64,000 nt of DNA from Gracilimonas sp046602855 (GTDB taxonomy: Bacteria > Bacteroidota > Rhodothermia > Balneolales > Balneolaceae). This document shows, in pieces, positions 1-8,576 of this stretch (positions are counted from its first letter, which is position 1; every line of letters starts with the position of its first letter). The notes under the pieces were generated by a model. It worked only from the letters and a program-made list of their open reading frames with translations. It was not told where the DNA came from and did not search any database. The DNA lies in NCBI RefSeq assembly GCF_046602855.1, contig NZ_JBKINJ010000001.1, positions 1 through 64,000 of the forward strand. Reading direction: 5' to 3'. The translations under genes were made by a program, and so were the position numbers.

Positions 1-11
1 GTTTTGAAAAC

Positions 12-106
12 GAAGCAATCAGCCAAATATAACCTCCCAAGCACATCAAGGAGATTGCCACAGTCTGTGTTCACTCCGTTCACGGCAGCCTTCGCAATGA
101 CCGGGC
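12..106 (+). repeat. R3 repeat copy (CGAAGCAATC...CGCAATGAC type)
   Basis: Starts near GAAGCAATC and ends in CGCAATGACCGG, with an internal GGAGATTGCCACAG block and a short inverted segment around TTCACTCCGTTCAC. The same architecture recurs at 2585-2680, 35525-35678, 39915-40208 and 40583-40876. No coding potential is seen. Confidence 0.75.
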
Positions 107-130
107 TAAAATGGGAAGATTAAATACGGC

Positions 131-345
131 ATCCTTCATCAGCGAAGGGTCAATAAAGTGTATCACATTGCAGATTGTATTATTTGTAAACCCTCGCTTG
201 TGAACCGGAAGACTTCACCGGTTATAGTAAATGTGATGCTTATCATTAAACAACTTCAATATTCGATATTCATCGCCCCCTTCGGTCCACCGTCCTCCGT
301 CTCCGGTCGTAAATAACTAAACACTAAAACATTAAACATTTAAAA
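131..345 (+). repeat. R1 structured repeat (copy A) plus heptad tail
   Basis: Five copies of this unit occur in the window. It contains nested inverted segments: AACCGG/CCGGTT around a 9-nt loop, GATGCTTATC near ATCATT, and a longer outer pair built from CGAAGGGT/ACCCTCG. The tail (from about 260) consists of degenerate 7-bp units of the CGGTCCT and CTAAACA types. Short ORFs across the copies (around 60-90 codons) are conserved only because the repeat is conserved, so I do not call genes in it. Confidence 0.75.
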
Positions 346-456
346 TTACCGTTGGCCCTCAGGTGAATTCTAATATAAAAACTGTTAAAAAAATTTTTAA
401 AAGCGGTTGTCCATAGTTACTTTCCCAATAGTTGCATAGGCAACAATAAACGGACT

Positions 457-494
457 TAAAAAAATAGCCCGCCCGGTGGTAGCCGAACGGGCTT
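457..494 (-). terminator. Rho-independent terminator for the 523-942 gene
   Basis: Read on the minus strand, a stem AGCCCG...CGGGCT with additional inner pairing is followed by a run of T residues (A-run at 458-464 on the plus strand). It lies about 30 bp past the stop codon of the minus-strand gene. Confidence 0.85.
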
Positions 495-522
495 AGAACT
501 CGAAGAGCTTGTAAAGTAAAAT

Positions 523-942
523 TTACAAGCTTTTCTTTTTAGGGGTGGTAGCCCCTTTATCGTCCGCTGCAGTATCATCAAAACCATTCGGTTCATACGT
601 GATAGCACGGATATTTCGGATGTCGCTCTTGCGCGTTCCTCCCATCATCTCGTACTCATCTGAGTCGCGCCCAAATTGAGTAATGATGCCGGCGAAAATA
701 CGCTCATTTGCGTCATCCAGTTGTTTTTCTAATCTGCGAAGGTAACTTCTCTTCTTATCCGCATTAGAAAGCAGCGCATTATAGCGATGCAGTTCATCTT
801 GAGCTTCTTCAACTAAATTTTGATAGCTGTCAGAAGTCAATCCTCTGCCAAAATCGATATCTTCATCGATATTGCGGAGTGCGTTCGATCTAAACGAAGC
901 GGTCTCGATACTGCGGGAGCGCCGCTTTTTGAGTCTAGCCAT
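523..942 (-). CDS. Conserved hypothetical protein (YEMxGGTRKS motif)
   Basis: 139 residues. The N-terminus is strongly basic (KKRRSRS), the middle is a predicted helical/coiled-coil segment (about residues 40-80), then FGRDSDEYEMMGGTRKSD, and a low-complexity lysine-rich tail. Small cytosolic proteins ending in a YEM-GGTRKS block are familiar from several phyla, including cyanobacteria, but I know no function. The gene is monocistronic, has its own terminator, and is the only gene in the first 3.1 kb. A nucleic-acid-associated role would fit the basic N-terminus, but that is only inference. The start is the only ATG that gives the full basic N-terminus. Confidence 0.8.
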   Translation of the reverse strand: MARLKKRRSRSIETASFRSNALRNIDEDIDFGRGLTSDSYQNLVEEAQDELHRYNALLSNADKKRSYLRRLEKQLDDANERIFAGIITQFGRDSDEYEMMGGTRKSDIRNIRAITYEPNGFDDTAADDKGATTPKKKSL

Positions 943-1135
943 GAGGCTTTCCTCCTTGTCTTTAGGGTTTAATAATACTCCATTTTATATACCGACGGAG
1001 ATTTAGCCGGATATTCGTATCAAAAACGGGTTCTATAAAGCCTAAAAAGACAAAAATAGGCCTGTTCAAATGGCTATTGTTCAGATAAATCAATTAGTGA
1101 AATTTACGCTAAGTCATAAAAATGAGGGACTTGCG

Positions 1136-1395
1136 AGGTACCGTGCAAGAGATGCGAGGATCACTACAAGACTCGTAAGGAACTTCACAAGGCTTATACA
1201 GATCCTCTCATGGGATGAGACGTTCTGCACAAGAGATAAAAGGCGGGTTGCATCAGATACAAAGTTCTGTGCAAATGCCTTGAGGTTCTGCCCATAAGAC
1301 GAACAGATCTCCACGGATGATTACGCCTTTCCTCTATGAGATGAACGGTCTTTATCAAAAGATCAGAGGTTTTGAATTGCTTCCGCTTTTCTCAC
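1136..1395. repeat. Degenerate 21-bp tandem repeat, about 12 units
   Basis: The sequence from 1136 can be cut into consecutive 21-mers that keep the same pattern: GAGGTACCGTGCAAGAGATGC-like units with recurring GTTCTG, CACAAGAG and ATGA positions (clearest units near 1220, 1262 and 1283). Units differ at many positions, and no single frame stays open through all of them. It may be a decayed coiled-coil (7-residue repeat) gene or a non-coding satellite; I cannot decide. Confidence 0.65.
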
Positions 1396-1494
1396 GGTAC
1401 GTCAGTTAAAACTAAACGCGCCTCATGATACTCTTTTGATTTTTTGGCGGTCGAAATAAATGCGCTCAATACGTCAATGTACGGTCTAACTGCA

Positions 1495-1765
1495 TAGTGT
1501 AGTAGTACTTACAGTTATCACGATATATAATGAGGAATATTGAATCACACTGCAAGATAAAATCCGATTATTTTTCCACAAAAAAAGGGACTTATCCACA
1601 TTGTAAATTATTAGCAGATGGTTGATGTATGGACTTCTTATAAACGCTTGAAAATATATAGCTTAAAATTCTATGTTATTTTCAATATGTATTGAAAAGT
1701 AGATGATTGTTAATAATATGGCGTATAAAATAAGTGCGTTTATATAATATGTTTATAAAATCGTT
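1495..1765 (+). other. DnaA-box pair followed by an AT-rich tract
   Basis: TTATCCACA (592 to 600 past 1000, that is 1592-1600) is a perfect consensus DnaA box, and TTTTCCACA (1572-1580) is a near match in the same orientation, 20 bp away. The next 160 bp are very AT-rich, and TAGTAGTAC stands just upstream at about 1500. There is no gene from 943 to 3177. Genes to the left read leftward and those to the right read rightward. This is suggestive of an origin-like site but far from proof: only two boxes are seen and dnaA is absent from the window. Confidence 0.3.
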
Positions 1766-1901
1766 TGCGCTTACAGTGACAGTTTTATGACATCTGTGCA
1801 GGATATGTGCGTGTGAAGGTGATGGAGTGTAAAAGCAATAATACACCATTTGGTCGAATACCCTGGTAATGCATGAAAGAAAATTCAGTCTACCATCCGT
1901 T

Positions 1902-1958
1902 CGTCCGACGACTGAAACATGGGCAGGCAACCTAATCCTGCAAAAAATCGTCTGCCGA
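1902..1958 (+). repeat. Dispersed 55-bp repeat (copy 1 of 2)
   Basis: A segment beginning CGTCCGACGACTGAAAC, running through ATGGGCAGGCAACCTAATCC and ending in TCGTCTG recurs almost unchanged at 2734-2790. The ends (CGACGACT and AGTCGTCTG-like) are partly inverted, so it can fold. Confidence 0.7.
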
Positions 1959-2040
1959 TTTGTTTTATCAGACCCGGTTGCGCCTGTATTCTCCACCTCA
2001 TCTGTCTTCTCATTAACAAGGAGAAGGCCGCCTGTTATAC

Positions 2041-2400
2041 TTGAAAAATAGTTCATGCAGTTTAGGCGTTAGTGAGTACCTCATTTTGAACCGAGATTTA
2101 CAGGATTGGGAAGAAGATTTACAGGAACCACTTCAACATTGGATGTTCCTTGTTGGATATTGGATATTCAATTTCCCCTCTTTAATTCTTCCCTTACACA
2201 GGGGAGAAGACGCTTTAGTTACTCGCTTTTTATGATTCTGCTACAGAAGCTTTTGTGCCTACCTCATCTTGAACCGAGATTTACAGGATTGGAAAATAGA
2301 TTTACAGCATCCACATCAACATTCGATATTCAAACCGCCTCCCCGCCTTAGACAAGGAGGGGATTGAGGGGTGGTTGGATGGTGCCAAGGGCTGGAAAAC
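2041..2400. repeat. Mosaic of short intergenic repeats
   Basis: GAACCGAGATTTACAGGATTGG appears twice (about 2089 and 2271, allowing one change), each copy followed by heptad-like TTGGATA units. A palindrome TTCCC...GGGGA (CTTACACAGGGGAGAAGACG, also at about 27590) and a CCTCCCC...GGAGGGG inverted pair (2338-2366) follow. Short ORFs in this stretch are repeat-derived, and I see no gene. Confidence 0.6.
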
Positions 2401-2516
2401 TTACTGCGGCATCAAAAATAATTGGAATCGCGGATTGATCGGACTAACGGATGATCACGGATTTAAATTCCATCTGACATCTGATAGAGGGGCAGGTCGT
2501 TAAATTCTACAAAGAT

Positions 2517-2574
2517 CCTCCTTTGAAGGAGGTGCCGGGCTGAGCGAATGCGAAGCCTGGCGGAGGATGTGGGA
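2517..2574 (-). repeat. R2 element end (solo, reverse orientation)
   Basis: Palindrome CCTCCTTTGAAGGAGG, then the second palindrome GCCGGGCT...AGCCTGGC, then GGAGGATGT. This is the reverse complement of the right ends seen at 27266, 28080, 30044, 31759 and 38932. Confidence 0.8.
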
Positions 2575-2584
2575 GGTCCAACAA

Positions 2585-2680
2585 CGAAGCAATCTCCCTA
2601 ATACAAACTCCCAAGCAGACCAGGAAGATTGCCACAGGCTGTGCTCACTCCGTTCACAGCAGCCTTCGCAATGACCGGGT
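2585..2680 (+). repeat. R3 repeat copy
   Basis: CGAAGCAATCTCCCTAAT at the left, AGATTGCCACAGG in the middle and CGCAATGACCGGG at the right, as in the other R3 copies. It follows the solo R2 end directly. Confidence 0.75.
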
Positions 2681-2733
2681 CAAAAAAGACAAGGATCTTG
2701 GCAATTGATAGTCGGTTGCCCGTTCCAAAACTT

Positions 2734-2790
2734 CGTCCGACGACTGAAACATGGGCAGGCAACCTAATCCTGCAAAGAGTCGTCTGACGA
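2734..2790 (+). repeat. Dispersed 55-bp repeat (copy 2 of 2)
   Basis: Near-identical to 1902-1958 (GACTGAAACATGGGCAGGCA core). Confidence 0.7.
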
Positions 2791-2817
2791 ATGAAGGGAA
2801 AAAAAGACAGGTAGCCC

Positions 2818-3035
2818 ACATCAACGAAGGGTTAATAAAATGTATCACATTGCAGATTGTATTATTTGTAAACCCTTCGCTTGTGAACCGGAAGACTTTA
2901 CAGGTTATAGTAAATGTGATGCTTATCATTAAACCACTTCAACATTGGATGGTCCTTGTTGGATATTCGATATTCATCGCCCCCTTCGGTCCACGGTCCT
3001 CCGTCTCCGGTCGTAAATAACTAAACACTAAAAAC
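2818..3035 (+). repeat. R1 structured repeat (copy B) with heptad tail
   Basis: Same order of blocks as copy A at 131, including the TTGGATA-type heptads and the CGGTCCT-type heptads at the end (2986-3012), then CTAAACACTAAAA. One arm of the AACCGG hairpin is mutated here. Confidence 0.75.
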
Positions 3036-3139
3036 CACCCTGTACTTCTCCCATATCTTTCTTATTTTTGGGTCTTCAAAAATAGATCATGCAGATAGAA
3101 AGAGTTTTGATAAACGGGGAACATGTACTTACAAAAACC

Positions 3140-3172
3140 ACTCAAAACTCACAACTAAACAATCAAAACTGT
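3140..3172 (+). repeat. Period-7 array upstream of the dehydrogenase
   Basis: Degenerate CTCAAAA-type heptamers directly before the TTG start of the next gene. The array probably lies in its 5' leader. Confidence 0.7.
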
Positions 3173-3177
3173 AGTCC

Positions 3178-4512
3178 TTGTCTCAGGTAAACGATTTACT
3201 TAGAAATATTGAAGATAGATCCTTCACCGTAGGGGTGATCGGGTTAGGCTATGTAGGTCTGCCATTGCTATGGACCTTCCATCAGGCCGGGCTACCGGTG
3301 ATAGGGTATGATATTGATATTAAGAAAATTGATGATCTCAAAAATGGCATCCCGTACATCAAGCACCTCGGGACCGAGATGATGGAAGCCCTTGCCAACT
3401 CCGATAAAGCCGATGCCACCATAGATTTCTCCCGACTTGGTGAAGCCGATGCTATTTTGCTCTGCGTACCCACACCCCTCGACCACCACCGCGAGCCGGA
3501 TATGAGCTATGTGGAGCAAACCACCGAAACCGTCTCCCAATACCTGCGCAAGGGGCAGCTCGTGATCCTGGAATCCACCACCTGGCCGGGGACGACCGAG
3601 GAGCTAATGATCCCCATCCTGGAGAAGAACTCCGGACTGAAAGCCGGAACCGATTTTTATGTGGCCTACAGCCCTGAAAGAGAAGACCCGGGCAACCCGA
3701 ATTTCAATACCGCAAAGATCCCCAAAGTGGTGGGCGGACATGGAGACGAGGCCCTGAAGCTGGCCACCGCCATGTACGATACGGCCATTGTGCAAACCGT
3801 GCCGGTCTCTGACTGCAAGACCGCCGAGGCCGTGAAGCTGACCGAAAACATCTTCCGCTCGGTGAATATTGCCCTGGTGAATGAGCTGAAGGTGGTGTAC
3901 GAAGCCATGGATATTGACGTACACGAAGTACTGGATGCCGCAGATACCAAGCCATTTGGATTTATGAAATTTACGCCCGGACCCGGACTGGGCGGGCACT
4001 GTATTCCCATTGACCCGTTCTACCTCACCTGGAAAGCCCGCGAGTTTGAAAGGCACACCCGCTTCATTGAGCTGGCCGGAGAGGTAAACACGAATATGCC
4101 CACCTACGTGGTGGACCGAACCATGCACGCCCTCAACACCCACAAAAAAGCCATGAACGGCAGTAAGGTGCTGGTGATCGGCCTCGCCTACAAACCGGAT
4201 GTGGACGACATGCGCGAATCCCCGACCTTCAAGATCTTTGATCTGCTGAAAGCCAAGGGAGCCGAGATCGCCTATTACGATCCGTTCATCCCCAAGATAT
4301 GGGAAACCCGCGAACATGCCGAATATACCGGAATGAAAACCGTAGGCTGGAACAAAGAAACGGTCTCAGGCTTTGATGCAGTGTTGATCTCCACCAACCA
4401 TTCAACGATTGATTATGCAGAACTGGCTGAGTGGAGTGAGTGTATTATAGATACGAGAAATGCGATGGGCGGGGTGGATGCCAAACATGATAACCATATT
4501 TTTAAATCTTAA
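3178..4512 (+). CDS. wbpA: UDP-N-acetylglucosamine 6-dehydrogenase, WbpA-like
   Basis: 444 residues, the usual length for the nucleotide-sugar 6-dehydrogenase family. These enzymes oxidise the C6 hydroxyl of a UDP-sugar to a carboxylate in two NAD-dependent steps in the cytosol. The Rossmann motif GVIGLGYVGLP is at about residues 19-29 and the catalytic-cysteine block GGHCIPIDP near residue 275, typical of the UDP-GlcNAc/WbpA branch. The start is TTG, as no ATG fits in frame, and a heptad array ends just upstream. It is followed after 10 bp by rmlB. UDP-ManNAc or UDP-glucose specificity is less likely but not excluded by the sequence alone. Confidence 0.88.
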   Translation: MSQVNDLLRNIEDRSFTVGVIGLGYVGLPLLWTFHQAGLPVIGYDIDIKKIDDLKNGIPYIKHLGTEMMEALANSDKADATIDFSRLGEADAILLCVPTPLDHHREPDMSYVEQTTETVSQYLRKGQLVILESTTWPGTTEELMIPILEKNSGLKAGTDFYVAYSPEREDPGNPNFNTAKIPKVVGGHGDEALKLATAMYDTAIVQTVPVSDCKTAEAVKLTENIFRSVNIALVNELKVVYEAMDIDVHEVLDAADTKPFGFMKFTPGPGLGGHCIPIDPFYLTWKAREFERHTRFIELAGEVNTNMPTYVVDRTMHALNTHKKAMNGSKVLVIGLAYKPDVDDMRESPTFKIFDLLKAKGAEIAYYDPFIPKIWETREHAEYTGMKTVGWNKETVSGFDAVLISTNHSTIDYAELAEWSECIIDTRNAMGGVDAKHDNHIFKS

Positions 4513-4522
4513 AATTTAACAT

Positions 4523-5584
4523 ATGCATAAGAAAATCATAGTAACAGGCGGTGCAGGCTTTATAGGTTCGGCTTTAGTCCGAATGATCATCAATGGAACG
4601 AATTATGAGGTTCTAAATATCGATAAACTTACTTATGCCGGACATTTAGAATCTTTGGAATCCATTTCAGATTCAGATCGCTATCAATTTGAAAAAGTAG
4701 ATATTTGCGATGCAGAAGCGATCAACCAGATCTTTAATGAATTTGAGCCCAATGCGATAATGCACCTCGCAGCTGAATCTCACGTGGATCGCTCCATTGA
4801 CGGTTCCGCAGAGTTTATTAAAACGAATGTGAATGGTACGCATACCTTATTGGAAGAAGCCAAGCAATACTGGCAAGGTTTGGATGATGAGCAAAAAGAA
4901 AACTTCCGTTTTTTGCATGTCTCTACGGATGAGGTTTATGGTGAATTAGGTGATGAAGGCTTTTTTACTGAAGAGACTCCCTATGACCCTCGCTCGCCTT
5001 ATTCATCCAGTAAAGCTTCTTCCGATCATCTAGTAAGAGCCTGGCATCATACGTATGGATTACCAACCATGATCACCAACTGTTCGAACAACTACGGACC
5101 GTACCAATTCCCTGAGAAATTGATTCCGGTAGTGATTTTGAAAGCCCTGCAAGGAAAAGATATTCCGGTATATGGAACCGGTGAAAATGTTCGGGACTGG
5201 CTGTATGTAGATGATCACGCACGTGCATTACTCAAAGTTGTACAAGAAGGACTTCCAGGCGAAACCTATAACATTGGCGGACACAACGAAAAACAAAATA
5301 TTGAAGTGGTACATACTATTTGCGATACTCTGAACGAGTTGGTGCCTAAAGAAACAGAAGAAAATTACAGAGATCAAATCAGTTTTGTTACAGATAGACC
5401 AGGACACGATTTTCGCTATGCCATTGACGCATCCAAAATTGAGCGCGAATTAGGCTGGACGCCTGAGGAAACATTCGAAAGTGGTATGAAAAAAACTATC
5501 AAGTGGTATCTCGAAAATATCGATTGGTGCGAAGCAGTAACTGAAAACAACTACGATCTCGAAAGATTAGGTACAGGAGGTTGA
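4523..5584 (+). CDS. rmlB: dTDP-glucose 4,6-dehydratase RmlB
   Basis: 353 residues, an extended short-chain dehydrogenase. It converts dTDP-glucose to dTDP-4-keto-6-deoxyglucose, the second step towards dTDP-rhamnose and related sugars. Visible are GGAGFIG (residues 9-15), STDEVYGE with the catalytic D136/E137 pair, and YSSSK with Y160 and K164. The C-terminal codons and the TGA stop run into the GGTTGA hexanucleotide array of the adjoining four-helix element, so the last residues may be element-derived. rmlA and rmlC follow; no rmlD is found in the window. Confidence 0.95.
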   Translation: MHKKIIVTGGAGFIGSALVRMIINGTNYEVLNIDKLTYAGHLESLESISDSDRYQFEKVDICDAEAINQIFNEFEPNAIMHLAAESHVDRSIDGSAEFIKTNVNGTHTLLEEAKQYWQGLDDEQKENFRFLHVSTDEVYGELGDEGFFTEETPYDPRSPYSSSKASSDHLVRAWHHTYGLPTMITNCSNNYGPYQFPEKLIPVVILKALQGKDIPVYGTGENVRDWLYVDDHARALLKVVQEGLPGETYNIGGHNEKQNIEVVHTICDTLNELVPKETEENYRDQISFVTDRPGHDFRYAIDASKIERELGWTPEETFESGMKKTIKWYLENIDWCEAVTENNYDLERLGTGG

Positions 5585-6150
5585 GGCTAAGGTTTAGGTT
5601 GAGAAACCCTCAAACTCAACCTTAACCTGAAAACCAAGTAGAAACTCGCAATGACAAAGAATCTTTAAAACCAATTTGAAACTTAATTAATAATGATCCA
5701 CTCCTTCACCGATATGGAAGTATGGCAAAAGGCCAATGAGTTAGCAATAGAGGTATTTAAGCTAACCATATCACTTCCGCATTCTGAGGATTATGCATTG
5801 ACATCACAGGTTAGAAGATCATCTAATAGTGTATCAGGAAATATTGCAGAAGGATTTGGACGCAGGACCAATAAAGACAAAGGTTATTTTTATACCATCG
5901 CACGTGGATCAGCATTTGAAACTCAAAGTCACTTGAAATATGGAAACGGAGTTGGATACTTTAATGAAGAAGCTACAAACCGACTTTTTACCGAATACAA
6001 AGAACTAATTCACCAACTAAACAAAATTATGAAGAGTTTAGGTTGAGGCTGAGGTTAAGGTTAAGATAGAGGAGAAGTGAAAACTAAACCTCAACCTTTA
6101 CCTCAACCTCAAAAACCCCTCAACCTCTACCTTAACCTAAACCTCAAAAA
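5572..6150 (+). mobile_element. Four-helix-bundle (IVS-like) element 1
   Basis: A S23-type gene is set between two degenerate GGTTNA arrays, each of which is itself inverted: GGTTGAGGCTAAGG followed by CTCAACCTTAACC at 5579-5636, and GGTTGAGGCTGAGG...CCTCAACC at 6042-6150. The unit interrupts the rmlB-rmlA junction without changing direction. Two similar units are at 8565 and 54383. Mobility is inferred from this arrangement, as no target-site duplication was identified. Confidence 0.6.
5693..6046 (+). CDS. Four-helix bundle protein (S23/IVS family)
   Basis: 117 residues. The family core is visible: VWQKANEL near the start, then LTSQVRRSSNSVSGNIAEG at about residues 41-60, matching the QxRRAxxSIxxNIAEG signature of PF05635-type proteins. 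Those proteins are known from intervening sequences in 23S rRNA genes, and the Avd protein of diversity-generating retroelements has a related fold. The cellular role is unknown. The stop codon lies in a GGTTGAG array unit. It is flanked by hexanucleotide arrays and lies between rmlB and rmlA, to which it has no metabolic relation. Confidence 0.88.
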   Translation: MIHSFTDMEVWQKANELAIEVFKLTISLPHSEDYALTSQVRRSSNSVSGNIAEGFGRRTNKDKGYFYTIARGSAFETQSHLKYGNGVGYFNEEATNRLFTEYKELIHQLNKIMKSLG

Positions 6151-6155
6151 ACACA

Positions 6156-7022
6156 ATGAAAGGAATAATACTCGCCGGCGGAGCAGGTACTAGACTTCAT
6201 CCAAATACGCTGGTAGTCAGTAAACAGTTACTACCGGTGTATGATAAACCTATGATCTATTACCCGCTATCTACATTAATGCTTTCCGGTATTAAAGAGA
6301 TCTTAGTGATCTCCACTCCAGAAGATCTGCCTCGTTTTGAAGATCTATTAGGCGATGGCTCTCAATGGGGTATTGAGTTAAGTTATGCCGAACAGCCCAA
6401 ACCCGAAGGATTGGCTCAGGCATTTATTATTGGGGAAGAATTTATTGGGGATGACAATGTTGCTCTAATTTTAGGAGATAATATTTTTTATGGGCATGGC
6501 CTTTCTCAAAAACTTCAAAAGGCAGCTCAGCTAGAATCCGGTGCAACGGTATTTGGATACAACGTCCATGACCCCGAACGGTATGGAGTGGTGGAATTTG
6601 ATGAGAATGGAAAAGTGTTAAGTCTCGAGGAAAAACCGAAACAGCCCAAATCAAATTATGCGGTGGTTGGTCTATATTATTATGATAACCAAGTTGTAGA
6701 GTGGGCAAAGAATTTAAAGCCATCTGCCAGAGGAGAATTGGAGATCACGGATCTGAATAGGATCTATTTAGATCATGAAGAGCTTAACGTAGAATTAATG
6801 GGGCGGGGAACAGCTTGGTTGGATACCGGAACCCATGATTCCATGCTACAAGCCTCGAACTTTGTACAAACGGTAGAACAACGACAGGGTTTAAAAATTG
6901 CCAGCCCGGAAGAAGTTGCCTGGCGAATGGGTTATATAGATAGTTCTCAACTCAAGGAATTGGCTAATCCATTGGTGAAAAGTGGTTATGGTGAATATTT
7001 ACTTAGTTTAGTTGATAAATAA
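6156..7022 (+). CDS. rmlA: Glucose-1-phosphate thymidylyltransferase RmlA
   Basis: 288 residues, full length for the family. It makes dTDP-glucose from dTTP and glucose-1-phosphate. The nucleotide-binding signature GGAGTRLHP is at residues 8-16, with KQLLPVYDKPMIYYPL, the LGDNIFYG block and EEKPKQPKSNYAVVGLYYYD following. It is the first committed enzyme of the dTDP-sugar branch although it lies second in gene order. The start ATG comes directly after the downstream array of four-helix element 1. Confidence 0.96.
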   Translation: MKGIILAGGAGTRLHPNTLVVSKQLLPVYDKPMIYYPLSTLMLSGIKEILVISTPEDLPRFEDLLGDGSQWGIELSYAEQPKPEGLAQAFIIGEEFIGDDNVALILGDNIFYGHGLSQKLQKAAQLESGATVFGYNVHDPERYGVVEFDENGKVLSLEEKPKQPKSNYAVVGLYYYDNQVVEWAKNLKPSARGELEITDLNRIYLDHEELNVELMGRGTAWLDTGTHDSMLQASNFVQTVEQRQGLKIASPEEVAWRMGYIDSSQLKELANPLVKSGYGEYLLSLVDK

Positions 7023-7024
7023 AT

Positions 7025-7558
7025 ATGCTTGAAGTAGTCAAAGAACCATTGCCGGGATTGTTAGTGATAAAACCAAGAGTATTTAAAGATGAACGTGGAT
7101 TCTTTTTAGAGACCTGGCAAAAGGAACGGTATAAAGAGATAGGAATAAAAGAAGATTTTGTGCAGGACAACTGGTCCCGTTCAACCAAAGGTGTATTAAG
7201 GGGACTGCATTTTCAAAAAGAACATCCTCAAGGGAAGTTAGTTAGTGTACGTACTGGAAAAGTGTTTGATGTGGCGGTTGATATTCGAAAAGATTCACGA
7301 ACTTTTGGTCAATGGTATGGACAAGAATTAAGTGATGAAAATAATTTACAAATGTATGTTCCTCCGGGCTTTGCCCATGGATTTTGTGTTCTTTCAGATA
7401 TTGCTGATTTTGTTTATAAATGTTCGGATTATTATTACCCTAAAGATGAAGATGGTATAAGATTTGACGACCCGAGTTTAAATATTAACTGGTTAATAGA
7501 AAGACCTATAGTTTCAAAAAAAGATAAAACATTACCATACTTAAACGATAATAGATAG
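7025..7558 (+). CDS. rmlC: dTDP-4-dehydrorhamnose 3,5-epimerase RmlC
   Basis: 177 residues, a small cupin. It epimerises C3 and C5 of dTDP-4-keto-6-deoxyglucose. The conserved RGLHFQ segment with the catalytic histidine is near residue 60, followed by GKVFDVAVDIRKDS and VPPGFAHGFCVLSD. It starts 2 bp after rmlA. The reductase RmlD that would finish dTDP-L-rhamnose is not in the window, so the final sugar could be something else or rmlD may lie elsewhere. Confidence 0.95.
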   Translation: MLEVVKEPLPGLLVIKPRVFKDERGFFLETWQKERYKEIGIKEDFVQDNWSRSTKGVLRGLHFQKEHPQGKLVSVRTGKVFDVAVDIRKDSRTFGQWYGQELSDENNLQMYVPPGFAHGFCVLSDIADFVYKCSDYYYPKDEDGIRFDDPSLNINWLIERPIVSKKDKTLPYLNDNR

Positions 7559-7559
7559 A

Positions 7560-8576
7560 ATGCTAAACGGAAAATCGATACTTATTACAGGTGGTACAGG
7601 TTCCTTAGGGAAGGCTCTCACCGAACACATATTTAAGAAATACCCTGAGGTAAAACGACTTGTGATTTATTCTAGGGATGAACAAAAGCAATTTCAAATG
7701 GGGCAGGAATACCCAGATGATAAATATCCCCAAATTCGTTTTTTTATTGGGGATATAAGAGATGAACAACGTATTAAACGTGCTTTAAAAGGAGTCGACT
7801 ATGTAATCCATGCTGCGGCGATGAAACACGTGCCCATTGCAGAATATAATCCCATGGAGTGTATTAAAACTAACGTATTAGGGGCTGAGAATTTGATCAA
7901 TGCATGCCTTGAAACAGAAGTTGAAAGAGTAGTTGCTCTCTCTACGGATAAAGCAGCGGCTCCTATCAATCTTTATGGAGCAACGAAGCTTACTTCCGAT
8001 AAGCTTTTCATAGCCGCAAACAATATAAGAGGCTGGAATCCGATCAAGTTTTCTGTAGTTCGTTATGGAAATGTAATGGGTTCCAATGGGTCGGTAATTC
8101 CTTTTTTCCTGAATAAAAGAAAGGAAGGAGTATTGCCTATTACTGATCCGAATATGACACGATTTAATATTTCCCTGCAGGGAGGTGTGAATATGGTAAT
8201 GCATGCTTTAGAACATGCATGGGGAGGTGAGCTGTTTGTTCCTAAGATCCCTTCTTATCGCATAATGGATGTCGCTGAAGCAATAGGTCCGGATTGTGAA
8301 AAACCAATAATAGGTATCAGACCTGGGGAAAAAGTTCATGAGGAAATGATCACAGCTTCCGACTCATTTAATACTTATGATCTAGGAAAATATTATGCCA
8401 TTCTGCCTCAAGTTCCACGCTTTAAGCTTGAAGATTTTATTGAGCAAAATAACGCCAAACCCGTTGAGCAAGGTTTTCGCTATAATTCCGGAGAAAATGA
8501 CGATTGGGAAACCGTGGAAAGCTTAAGAAAGCTCATCAAAGAACATGTGGATCCAACTTTTACAGTAAACGGTTAA
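7560..8576 (+). CDS. pseB: UDP-GlcNAc 4,6-dehydratase (inverting) PseB
   Basis: 338 residues. First enzyme of pseudaminic-acid-type synthesis, which forms the UDP-4-keto-6-deoxy-L-AltNAc precursor. Motifs are GGTGSLGKAL (residues 10-19), HAAAMKHVPIAEYNP, the S-T-D-K block LSTDKAAAPINLYGATK and RPGEKVHEEM near the C-terminus. The last residues (TFTVNG) and the TAA stop lie inside the GTTAACT heptad array of the next four-helix element, so the native C-terminus may have been altered. It is 1 bp from rmlC, which suggests one transcript. Confidence 0.95.
   Translation: MLNGKSILITGGTGSLGKALTEHIFKKYPEVKRLVIYSRDEQKQFQMGQEYPDDKYPQIRFFIGDIRDEQRIKRALKGVDYVIHAAAMKHVPIAEYNPMECIKTNVLGAENLINACLETEVERVVALSTDKAAAPINLYGATKLTSDKLFIAANNIRGWNPIKFSVVRYGNVMGSNGSVIPFFLNKRKEGVLPITDPNMTRFNISLQGGVNMVMHALEHAWGGELFVPKIPSYRIMDVAEAIGPDCEKPIIGIRPGEKVHEEMITASDSFNTYDLGKYYAILPQVPRFKLEDFIEQNNAKPVEQGFRYNSGENDDWETVESLRKLIKEHVDPTFTVNG

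Noticed and set aside
1136..1395. Possible CRISPR array
   Set aside because: Units follow each other directly, with no separate repeats and spacers, and are too degenerate; no cas gene is nearby.
3604..4317. Long open frame (237 codons) opposite to the WbpA-like gene
   Set aside because: It mirrors the strong codon bias of the coding strand, has no family features and no promoter or ribosome-binding site. The plus-strand gene has all catalytic motifs.
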